DNA of 64,000 bases. Origin: Nymphaea colorata (taxonomy: Eukaryota > Streptophyta > Magnoliopsida > Nymphaeales > Nymphaeaceae). Position numbers and translations under genes: made by a program. Where the stretch lies: NCBI RefSeq assembly GCF_008831285.2, contig NC_045149.1, forward strand, positions 12,280,629 through 12,344,628, in the 5' to 3' direction. The number at the start of each line of letters is the position of its first letter. Within the stretch, counting starts at the first letter, position 1. Below the pieces are notes generated by a model that was not told where the DNA came from, searched no databases, and worked only from the letters and a program-made list of their open reading frames with translations. Below are positions 52,128 through 61,560 of the stretch, one piece after another.

Positions 52128-55100
52128 CTCTACATATCTGAATAAGGTTAGATCTATAGGATTGATGTCTGGCCAAACTGCGGTCTGGACTCTGGACCAG
52201 AAACAGATTTAGACTGGGTAGAATAAGAATAGATGCTCAGAAATGAAGGGGCTTAGTGTTTAAGGAGAGAGATGAAACAAACAGGAAATTAAGGAATGGA
52301 GGAATAACAATTTCTGACCGATAAAGGTCTAAATCTCTTCATGCACACCTTCTGGTGGAACTCCAGAACTTCAGCTTTTATACCATGAAATATCTTTTAT
52401 ATCAGCAATTGATGGAATCACCCGGACCAACATTCAGCAGAAAAAGAAGACAGAGAGAAGAAGATGATTTGGTGGGAGAGGTGGTCTCAAAAGCAAAGAG
52501 ACCTCAACACTAATTCATTTTATCTTTAATCACTATAATAGATGGACAACGACAACCTCAAATACAATATAAGAATACAAGATGCCATCAATGAATTAAT
52601 TAAGTACATGTCAAAATAAAATGATATGCTATCCTATTTAACGGGTTTGGATCTGGACCCATATCCAAACATGATCGTATAACATAATATCTTTTGGGAT
52701 TAGTTTCTTTCTTTTTTTTTTCTTTTTCTTTTAGCAATTCTAGAGGTTCCTGAGAAAGACAACCTTAACAGAAAAAAAGAAAAAAAACCTGGGAAGAACC
52801 TTGCTTATGAAAATCCTGAAAATTGTAGTTGTGACTATAGTTTAATTTGTTTCCAGTGATATACTTAAATTTGTAATATTCTCCGTTTATGGCATTTTGT
52901 TATGTTCATATTAGTTCTCAACATATCTAGTGCGATAATTCAAAAGTTGACTTTCTCAGGTTTATATGGCATCGATGGTTGACAACCAGTACAAATTGCT
53001 TGCTCGATCAGAAAACAGAGTGCAAGAGGTATGATGCTGATGGCTTTGCCATTTTATCAGTTTCTTTTAATATCATACTGATCCTTGTTTTGTGTAAAAA
53101 ATCACAGAAGCATCTTGATATCAAAGTTGCACAAACCTGGTATACTTATATGCATACATTTACAAATCAATCACATATCAAACAAATACTGAAGAAGTGA
53201 ATGCATGTGTGTGTTTTTCTAACAGTCCCATGAGGGATTCTTGACAATGTCATGGTGAAGGTTGAATACTTATTCTCCGATTTGCTTTATTGTTTTAAAA
53301 TTTAAATATGTATACTGTGATCATGTCTAGTACACACCCACTGTTCTGGGTTTGCCTTTCATGGCCATAGCAAATCTGTGCATTAATTAGTTTATGGGCA
53401 CCATGAACGTGTCCTTTGGCTACGAAAAATGAGAGGGAACATCTTTAATGTTTCCATAGGGCCTGCTCTCAAGGATGCTCACTTCCAAGCAGATATAGTC
53501 TAGAACCTAGTAGGCTTAGATACTAGGTGAGCTACTATAAGTATATAACACCCCAGAAATTTAGTCTCTTATTGAAGATTGTGAGGAATATTCAAAGGCT
53601 TATAAAGGGGGCTATTACATAGATGGTTGTCCTGGTTCCTAGCCGTTTTGGAGTTGAAGCCGAAACTGCTAGGGGGTGGGTTGGGATCTGATAAGGGTCC
53701 GAGCGCAGGAGTGGGTTGGGTTGCTACAGCCTACAGCTACTTCAAGACACGGTAGCAGACTATCCTTGAATGTGTTTGGCAGTTCGAAACCCTCCCATAC
53801 CTGGTCGATTTGCCTGAGTTGAAATTTCCACCATCTTCTCTCAAGTATACCTTTTCAACAGTCCCTCATACCTTTCCAATTATCATTTCGTAGACCTATA
53901 AAGAAAGCGACAAGGAAAATAACAGTTACTTCAGGACATGCAAGAGCACGGAAATGGTAATATGGTGGTCTACAACAGATTTGAAGTGGTAGATTCTTTT
54001 CTCACATAGGATTATACTGGAGGGCTTGAAACCCCCAAGAAAGATGCAAAATAGGTTAAACCCCGACATTTGGCAAGTGGTGAAATTGGAACTAGTTAAC
54101 TGGGTGGATGTAGAGTTTGTATATCACATCCCTGACAAGTGGTGTGTGAGACTAATGCAAGTTGGTCCCAGTAAGTCAGACCTCATTGTGACCACCAATT
54201 AGAAGGGAGAAAGCATCCCTATGAGAACTATTACATGGGGTGGCAAGTATGCACTTTTATAAGAAGTTGAATGATGCAACAAAGAAGCAAGTAGCAACAC
54301 TAGAAATTGTTGATTATATTCTTGAATGACTTGCAAATTAAAGTGGTAATTGTTTCGTAACTGGATATTCAGGATGCAATCAGGTGGTTGTGCATCTTGA
54401 TGGCTAAGAGAAGACAACATTCACTTGTCTGTACGACAACTTCACGTTGATGCATGCAATTTAGGCTTTATAATGCCTAAGCTATACATCGAAAGTACAT
54501 GGTTATTTTCTTGAAAATAGTGATAATGTCCTTGAATTTTTGTCTTGATTTTCAACTATATAAGCTCACTTGTGTAAAAAAGATACGTAGAGATGAACCT
54601 AGTACTTAGTTGGGGGAAGAGCCATTTTTTGATACAACAAAAGAACATTTGGGTGACGTGTCCAACAGGGGTATTGTGGTTGACGAGGCAAAAGTAGAAT
54701 TCGTTGTTTGATTCCCCCCACCTACTTTGTGGAGGCAAGGTCAGTCTTTTCTTGGGAATTATTTTGTAGATGGTTTACCAAGGATTTTAGTAAGATACTC
54801 AGACCATTGTTGCAATTTATTAGCCAAGTAATCCTTTCACTTTCATGATAACTGTACTTTCAAGGACCTTTTCATGTCTAAACCCATCTTGCTATCTCCA
54901 AACCGAGTATTTCCCTTTGATATCGTAAGTAACACTCTGCTTATGTGGTCTGCCAATCAGAACCCTAGGTCATTTATTGTGGAAGTAAGATCCAATCTGA
55001 TGTGTAGTTGATTATACTACTATGGAGAAGGATCTACTTGCTGTAGAGTTTGCATTGCATAAGTTTTGGTTTATCTTGTAGTTTCCAAAGTCATATTTTC

Positions 55101-56286
55101 TCAGATCATGTTGCTTGGCGGTGCTTGATGAATAACAAGGCGTGAAGCTGCAGCTTATTTAATGGATCCTTGTGCTACAAGAACTTGATCTCGATATTCA
55201 AGAGAAGAGCAGTTGCGAATATGTATTAGCAGACCATTGTCTAGGTTGATAGTGGATTCATCCACTTATTAAGGATAAATCAACTCCTTGTTTTTGGAAG
55301 GATGGATAATGAATCTTGCATGAAACATGCATAACCAATTTTTGAGTGACCAACAGCTTATTATGCTCTAGGGCACTGAGAAGGGCCAAATTCATGGTGA
55401 AGGTGAAGCATAATTTCTAAGAGAATCTGGAGGTTTTCAAACTCTATGATCAGGTGGCCAGGAGGTGCTACTAAAACAGGAAACTAAATTCTTAAGCTTT
55501 GTCATTCCTTAGCATGTGGGGGACCTTTTCTCCAGCAAAAAGACCAGAAGAAAAGTACTGCGATCTAGATGTGGTTGCCATCATTGGATAAAGACTCACA
55601 TTATGCTAGTTTTGCTGATATCCTAGACATGTTTTAGGCTCATTTTGTAGCTATCTGCCTCTTAATTTCATAAATTAGAGTATTTGATAAAGTGCAGCAT
55701 GGCTGGTTATTCTCATTCACGCGTGCACACACACACATGAAGGAAACTTCATTCATAGGGAATCTAGGTTAGCCAATTAAATGTGCTGTCTTTGGGACGG
55801 TCCTGGTCAAATTGTGCATCATCAACTGGTAAATCTGACTTTTCCCAACTTACGGTGGGGCACTGCTGATCATATTGTGCCATCATCCACTGGTCAGTCT
55901 GACTTAATCATCAATTAACAGTGACATGATATATTTAAGATACATGACCTGCGTGTGCGGTGCTTGCACCAAGATCCTATGATGTCCTTTGCCAAGTTGA
56001 TAGCGTGCATTAGGTGTAACTTGGAAGTCTGATGTACCATAATCTGTTACCAAGGAACTGCTAGCATATATTTCTTTTTCATGTTTTTCTTTACTTCCTT
56101 TTGGTCTCATGATTTTGGTTCCTTTCAATATGGCTCGCTTGAATGGTTTTGGTTATGTAGCATAAAGTATTTGGTTCTATGGTAAATTGATGGTCAACCT
56201 TCAATTCACAGGTTTTGGTGCAAGCATCATTGGACAAGGGGGAAATGAAATCTGCAATTTTGACTTGTACAGGAAGGGTGGTGTGA
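37573..56286 (+). CDS. SDP: Plastid S1-domain RNA-binding protein, SDP (At1g12800)-like, 14 exons
   Basis: Exons: 37573-37785, 39198-39966, 40040-40160, 40566-40680, 40826-40924, 41033-41314, 41398-41505, 43177-43248, 43338-43424, 43712-43783, 43886-43975, 49450-49557, 52960-53028, 56212-56286 (2280 nt; 759 residues plus TGA). All junctions are GT-AG and keep frame. Residues 1-40 are basic and hydroxylated, like a plastid transit peptide. A polar low-complexity stretch (about 90-400) follows. A divergent S1 domain lies near 412-460 (GEREEVELISYSSRGFM, then SFGSLIGFLPYRKL). A clear S1 domain at about 570-645 has KLNIGDIVKCCITKITYFGI, GVPALIHHSEVSW and a closing ISLSL. The C-terminus contains KGRFFLSPSLAPTFQVYMAS. 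Length and layout agree with Arabidopsis SDP, reported to act in chloroplast rRNA processing. Orthology is from memory, not a search. Antisense copia and sense gypsy relics fill introns 11 and 13, yet the coding frame is intact. Confidence 0.88.
41868..41935. repeat. Perfect 17-bp hairpin in intron 7 of the SDP-like gene
   Basis: The arms 41883-41899 and 41908-41924 (ggctagtcccaatggct and its exact complement) flank an 8-nt loop. Imperfect pairing continues outward (gctgtt/aacagc), giving a stem of about 30 bp. The size and symmetry suggest a tiny foldback element or MITE relic. Confidence 0.85.
41966..42361. mobile_element. T-rich MITE with perfect 16-bp inverted ends, intron 7
   Basis: The left end tcatagtcacaaaaaa (41966-41981) and the right end ttttttgtgactatga (42346-42361) are perfect inverted repeats. 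The 396-bp interior is almost all A/T, with long T runs and inner echoes (gccgtttaaaac / gctgtttaaaac). The flanks are TA-rich, so no target duplication can be fixed and the superfamily is undecided. Confidence 0.75.
45143..46135. mobile_element. hAT-like element (GGGCC-type ends) with exact 8-bp target duplication
   Basis: The 993-bp element is flanked by identical ctggcacc copies (45135-45142 and 46136-46143). Its ends are taagcctgggcaccgggcc and, inverted, tagaattaggcatggggcc, with repeated GGGCC/GCCCGG inside. ORFs at 45201-45398 and 45690-46055 lie in this GC-rich sequence and do not resemble transposase, so it is non-autonomous. The insertion splits the junction between the copia purine tract and its 3' LTR. 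Confidence 0.8.
47488..47830 (+). mobile_element. Ty1/copia-type LTR with PBS, sense orientation
   Basis: A candidate LTR begins tgttagaatatg at 47488, exactly where the antisense copia pol frame stops, and runs to about 47805. It is followed by the initiator-Met PBS tggtatcggagccagg at 47807. It includes a short inverted repeat (gtctgggtccagatgacgtc / ccagacccagacgtcatg at about 47510-47557). No gag or pol follows, so this is a truncated second element inserted into the first. The exact LTR end is uncertain. Confidence 0.7.
48242..48285. repeat. (TA)22 microsatellite
   Basis: Pure TA repeat of 44 bp in intron 11. Confidence 0.97.
48521..48900. repeat. GC-rich island with hairpin and GGAGGAACCCT repeats, intron 11
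   Basis: The arms 48521-48536 and 48549-48564 (caaaccagaacgatct and agatggttctggtttg) pair at 15 of 16. Downstream, gggaggaggaaccct occurs near 48673 and ggggaggaggaaccct near 48816, with the inverse ggaagggttcctcctt near 48854. This looks like an unrelated insert within the copia cluster; I cannot name it. Confidence 0.55.
48998..49097. repeat. Compound microsatellite (TA)n-(TG)n-(GA)n
   Basis: Alternating TA with interruptions, then TG (about 49047-49063), then GA to 49097. It lies about 350 bp upstream of exon 12. Confidence 0.95.
52078..52121. repeat. (AC)n(AG)n microsatellite
   Basis: About six AC units followed by about 16 AG units, in intron 12. The rest of that intron (49558-52959) shows no coding potential or element that I could name. 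Confidence 0.95.
54150..55640 (+). mobile_element. Decayed Ty3/gypsy pol in intron 13, sense to the gene
   Basis: Read on the + strand through many stops, the order is: a reverse transcriptase core near 54340-54440 (TGYSGCNQVVVHLDG, EKTTFTCLYDNFTL), its C-terminal part at 54660-54960 (NRGIVVDEAKVEFVV, FPPPT, SFLG, LAK, FKDLFMSKPIL), RNase H at about 55010-55260 (DYTTMEKDLLAVEFALHKF, LQELDLDIQEKSSCEYVLAD), then an integrase N-terminal relic at about 55490-55600 (HVGDLFSSKKTRRKVLRSR). The sequence style is nearest to Athila/Tat elements. No LTRs were recognised. Confidence 0.82.
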
Positions 56287-56621
56287 AAAGAGTAGTCCAA
56301 ATTATGTTGATTTTGTAAATCCTCACCAAGATTCCGATTATGCTGCTAATAATGCCCACAAAGCCTTGACAAAATCACAAAGTACCTGGCCAACTGTGAA
56401 GTTAATGAGGGATTGTGCAGATTTAATTTAGGTTACCTATTGTTCTGTACAAGTTGTAATAGAAACCACACGTAACGTGTTAAGTAAAAGCACTTGCCAT
56501 TCTGATCTGCGTTTGTTGTAATATGCTTTCTAGTTTGTGAACTTTTATGGTTACCATTTTTCATTTTTGCTTTCATGGTACAAACCTGGCTCAATATGAG
56601 GATTGAGATGGAACCTTTATC

Positions 56622-56994
56622 CTATGTGACACGCGTATGTCATTTTTGCCTACGTACCCATGTCGGTACGTGGGTACAGCAACACGGGTGCGTAGGTACG
56701 GCTGAGTAGGGCTGCATTTGAAACATTTAAAATTATATTTTCAAACTTAATTTTTTCTCTAGTTTTGATTTTTCCTTTCTTTTATATTTCTCTTCCACTA
56801 AGATTCTATATTTTCCTCTCATTTTATTTTAATTATAAGAACTTTTGTGGATTATAAGATTATTAATGTTTTTTTTTTCATTTATCATTTTTGAGAATAT
56901 AAAATTTACCGTACTGGCATATCCACAATTTTCAAAATTGTTGAGTCCGAACCCGTACTCGAACCCATACTGTACCTACACTCATGTGACATAG
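56622..56994. mobile_element. hAT-like element just downstream of the SDP-like gene, exact 8-bp target duplication
   Basis: The 373-bp element has ends ctatgtgacacgcgta and, inverted, ctatgtcacatgagtg. It is flanked by identical cctttatc (56614-56621 and 56995-57002). It carries GGTACG-type repeats near both ends and an A/T-rich centre, and shares its end with the truncated copy at 4436. It probably lies just past the SDP-like 3' UTR. Confidence 0.85.
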
Positions 56995-57035
56995 CCTTTA
57001 TCTAATGGTATGTGACATAGCCTTTATCTAATGGT
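56985..57035. repeat. 26-bp tandem duplication spanning a transposon edge
   Basis: The unit tgtgacatag|cctttatc|taatggta occurs at 56985-57010 and again at 57011-57035. The unit includes the terminal bases of the hAT-like element plus its target duplication, so it arose after the insertion. Confidence 0.92.
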
Positions 57036-57199
57036 TGGCATTGATGTAGACATGAAATTACTGTAATAATTTATCTGAAAATGAACTTAAGTGACTGCTC
57101 TTGTAGATTATCACTTTCCTTTTAATTAACATTGGTTTAGACCAAAAAGAGTTAAAACATCAGAAAGAAGGCAGGTCCGCTGATTTTATCAGTTAGAAG

Positions 57200-57560
57200 T
57201 GAAAGAAAATAAGAAACTACACAATTCCTTTTTCTTCACTGACCATGATAAAAAGCTGAGTTGTGGTGTATGATGGTCAGCATCAGAAAGATGGAAAAAG
57301 AAAGTTACTGTCGGAATCTGTTGCACCTCTTTTTCTGAATCAAACCTTGTCTCTACAGAATTTGATCTTTCTTGAAGCTAAACAGAAACAACAATTAGAA
57401 GTAAAAGAGGAATAAGAAACTAAACAATTCCTTTCTTCTTCACCGTCCATGACAAAAAGATGAGCACGAGAAAAAGAACAAACAAAAAAAAATCTCAATG
57501 AGTGAATAACCTGAATGTAGAAACTAAACAATTCCTTTCTTCTTCGCCTTTTATTGATTT
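57200..57560. repeat. Three dispersed copies of a ~40-bp unit
   Basis: The block gaaactaaacaattcctttcttcttcac(c/t)g.ccatgacaaaaagatgag occurs at about 57212, 57415 and, shorter, 57520. Copies one and two share another ~20 bp upstream (gaagt(g/a)aaagag(a/g)aataag). Confidence 0.75.
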
Positions 57561-57599
57561 CAGATAAGCAGATTCGTGGTAACAGACTGGTCAAGAACT

Positions 57600-60500
57600 T
57601 AACCTGAATGTTTTAATGAACACTAGCATTAGACATGATATCGGTTTACTAAACAATTGCAAGAAAAATCAATGAAGATGCACAATGTTTTCCATAGATT
57701 TATCATCTATATATTTAACTAGAGATTTCTTCTCCATAAACAGAGTTGTAGATTAAGAAAGATAGCTTGTAGATAAAGAAAGAAAATCAGAACAAAAAAA
57801 AATGGAAAAACAGTTCCCTCAACAAACAAACCAAGAAAATGAAATAGAACACCCCGAACTTCCATGTCCGAGAGATACTTCAAATTCAACGGTGCAAATG
57901 AAATCAGTACAGGGCCCAATGAACTGGAGCAAGAATGAAGAAAGCGATGCCAGAAATGGAGATGGGAATCAAAAACATTCGTATGGTCCTATGGATTAAT
58001 CGAACCCCATCTCTGCACTGACCCATGATTGAACCCCATCTCTGAACCAGAGAAGCTTACAAACCCAACTCCTGGAAAACGTCCAGAATCATTGAATTCA
58101 GCTAATTTGGATTGCGGGTGAGGAGAAAGGAAATGGACTCACATCACCCAGTTCCCTGTTTCCGCCATTAAAGCGGGTGAATGCCTAAGGTCCTCTGATT
58201 TGCTGCCTTCACGCAGAACCGGGCAGATCGATCACCCAGAAATTGAGAAAAATGTAACAACAACAAAACCCAAATAAATTTTCGTGCAACTCTTGAGACT
58301 GACCAATGAAAGAGAGAGAGAGTTGGGGAACGCTATCAAGTGAGAGTAACTTCCACGGAATAGAACAAGAGACGTCCGATATGAGATTCCTGGCCAACCA
58401 GCTATACTGCAGGCCTTCCGATTATGAATGGGTACAAAATCTAGGAAAGCTATTCTTGCTCGAAAAATGTCTATTATGCTTTAAAACTTCTGAATGCTTC
58501 GTTTGTCCAAGGATTTGTAGTTTTTTTTTTTTTTTTTTTCTTTTCGTTCCCTTTGATATTTTTACCACTGATTCCATAATCAGCAGACCAACTGAGTGCG
58601 AGGTGTTTAAGTGCGTGCTTCACTGCTTCTCATGTTGGCACGGTTTTGTTTCGTCAGGTCTGCATCCAATTGCTAACAGTCACTTGGTAGCTCTTGTTGG
58701 ACTGCTGCTGTTTTTTGAAAAAAAAAAAATAGAAGTCAAATTTTGGACTGCGTGAAACTTATTTGTAAAGATTTTGCTTGAATAAACACACTCGCTCTCT
58801 TTATCTCACCCAACCTGCCTGTAGCTTAGCTGGTTGGACCTAAAACGCAGGGCCATGTTGCGCGCCCACAAATTTACACATACAAACATTATTATTTTTC
58901 ACTTTTTTACATGTAAATGCACCTTAAAGTTTGAAATTTAAGGTAAAAGTACCCGAAATTTAAAGTAAGAGTGTCCGTTAGCTAAATTTTTTTTGGCTCA
59001 ACCATACACAATGCATGTCTGATTTGATTACTGTGGACGTTACATTTTGATAGCTTTGAAGTAAGAAGGCAAAGGGTGATGCCTTGCAATTAAGGACAAG
59101 GGTTGTGGTTGCGCACCCCCAACCATCCCTTCACCTCTCTTTCTCTCTCAAGCGTTTCTTTTTTATGATTATTCATATCAGCCCTTTTCCATCGTTTTAA
59201 AGAGTTTTGAGAGTTTTTCTTTATTACTTTTTCTTTTCTCCTTTCAGTATGAGGGTTTCCCTGAGTGGGGAGAGCCGTTTTTTTTTCTCTGAAGAGGCTT
59301 TCCATGCATGAGCGCCGACTAGAAGTGCTTTCTCGAGCTGTGTTAGCAAGTAACCGTTGGTGTCTTCATCACGCTGGTTCTCCAAGCCAACTTATGATGG
59401 ATTCTCTGGGGACTAAACCGAAGTGCTTGATGATCTCTATCTCGGGATGATAGTGAGCGTTGAGTATCGATAAACGCAGGCCTAAAGCTGATCAGCAGCA
59501 GCATAAAGTCAAGAGAGGAGCTTTTTGGTATATGAAAATGTAAATCATATCCGTGCCTCAAATATACAAAATATTCAAGTCCTTTAAGAAGAGTATGCTA
59601 ATTCCGTGATAAAATCTTGGGCGTTGGTTGGAAATAAATGTTGGAAATGTTAAACTTTTGAGATAAATCATATGCATTGAGTGTTAATAGGGTAACAATG
59701 GGTTGCATTCCAATTGGATGCACCATGTACCATATCTATTTTTTGGGATATTCAGGTCTTGAATAACGAAAAGCTATTTAAAATATGGATTTTGAGTCTC
59801 AATCACAGATAATATATGTCAAAGAAGTTTGGACTTTCAAATAGTTACCAAGGATCATCATACTTGTACAATTAAGTTCATTTTTTCTTGGTATCATTTT
59901 ATAGCAAGACTGCTTCCAAATAGAAGTCTTTTATTTTCTTTAAGATTATTTACTAGAATATTAGTTGTTCACTTTAAAGAAACTAAAATTTTCTTCATAA
60001 ATTGTGAATTCCCGAAAATTTTCACTTCCTAAATTCCTATTTTACCCCCACTATGCTTGTTTCCTTACCATTTTAGATCATTTTCCAACCATTTTCTATG
60101 TTATTTTCAAAAAATGTACAATTGTTTTAGGTCCACATTGGCCTTTTATCTAGAAATGGTCCTAACTTGCCATGTCCAGCCTCCCTTTATGCTAGTACCA
60201 CAATAGATCAAGTAAAGTACCAAACTTTATGTTGATCCTCAGACCATTGTACCAGTTTACCCTCCATTTCTAAGAAAACACTAAAAACCAACCAATTATG
60301 AACAATTAAAGCTCAACTAGCATTGTTTTGAATGTATTCTAGATAGAAAATGGATCATTTCCAGCTCACAAGTGCTTAGCTCAGCTAATCACAGCTCAAA
60401 CTAGCCCACTTGAGCTTGGAGGGCCCATTTTCTCATAAATGGTTCATTTGCAGCTCAATTCTACAACTATAAAGCTAGAAATAGGTTTGTCATACTCCAC

Positions 60501-61160
60501 TTAGTTTATCTTTTAGCTCCCTTGAAGTACAATTTCCTGGTTTCAGTTCCAACATTATTGTTCATGTATCATGCTTCGCTTAACATGCTTCTAGCTGACC
60601 ATGAAGTCGCAGTTACCGTATGTTTTTCAATTCCAAAATCATTTCTTCATTTCTGCTTCACTTTACCTAACTCGCTCATCACTTTGAGCTTCCTCAAAAT
60701 TATATCCCCTTCTATCAAATTCCTATCCATGTAGTCCTAATTGAGATCCCCTAGCTCACCCAATGAAGATACCATATATGACCTCTCCATTTCCTTGTTT
60801 TTCCCAGTTTTCCACTTTACTCCCTCACTCCATTAGTGGCTTTTTCCCAACTATAGACCAAACTTTTTAGAAAAAAACTGACCTTTAGAACAAATAGAGA
60901 GGAGTTTTTAATGAAATATGAACCACGGCTGATCTAAGGTAGGACCCACGACCTGACCAAGTTTGAATACAAAATCATGGCAGGGGTAGAAAAGGTCATG
61001 TAGCACTATTATTAAGCGATAACTTGGGAATTTCGATTGTCATGCACTGAATTTTCACAATTTTCTTTAAATACACAATGGACACACATTTTTAGCAATG
61101 CGATAGATTTGATAACACTACAGATATCATATAAATTCGGAAAATCTGTGGTATAACTGT
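57600..61160. other. Intergenic; one possible first exon on the - strand
   Basis: On the - strand, a CT-rich leader-like stretch (58400-58175) leads to an ATG at 58169 (MAETGNW) followed within 30 bp by donor-like sequence (gtgatgtgagtcc). This could be the 5' end of a gene running left, but I could not find its next exon. A T18 run is at about 58520-58539. ORFs of 61-149 codons in this region lack family features. Confidence 0.25.
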
Positions 61161-61162
61161 TA

Positions 61163-61560
61163 AGGTTAGGCATTGGGTCAGGCCGTGGCGAGCTTTCAGG
61201 CCCCTGACCTAGGCCATAAAAATGGGCTCGGTCCAGTCCGACCGAACCAGGAATCAGGCTGGGCTTGGGCCTGGGCCTTTGTCAACATTGGGCCAGGCCT
61301 GGCTCGTCCCAATAAAAATATTATTATTAATTTTTAAATATATTTCATATATATTTTCTTATATGTATATATAATATAAATACTTTAACCTTTTTTTTTT
61401 TTATTAAAATTGCATTTGTCCAGGCGCAGGCCCTGTCCATGATGGTCAGGCCTAGGCCCAGGCTGTCAAAATGGGGCCCGGGCTGGCCTGGGCCCAAGCT
61501 TGAATCGGGCCAGCCCAGCCTGGCCCGGCCCGACTCCCAGCCCTTGTGACAGTGTTAGGG
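61163..61560. mobile_element. GGGCC-rich DNA-transposon relic
   Basis: The left part (aggttaggcattgggtcaggcc) and the inverted right part (gggctgggagtcgggccgggcc) carry the same GGGCC-type ends as the 45143-46135 element, around an A/T-rich centre. A clean target duplication was not found. Confidence 0.55.

Noticed and set aside
58306-58755. 149-codon + strand ORF
   Set aside because: It includes a long phenylalanine run from a T18 tract and shows no family features; chance ORF.
58795-58870. tRNA-like word (gtagcttagctggttgg) suggesting a tRNA or SINE head
   Set aside because: There is an A-box-like stretch but no B box, no cloverleaf and no poly-A tail.
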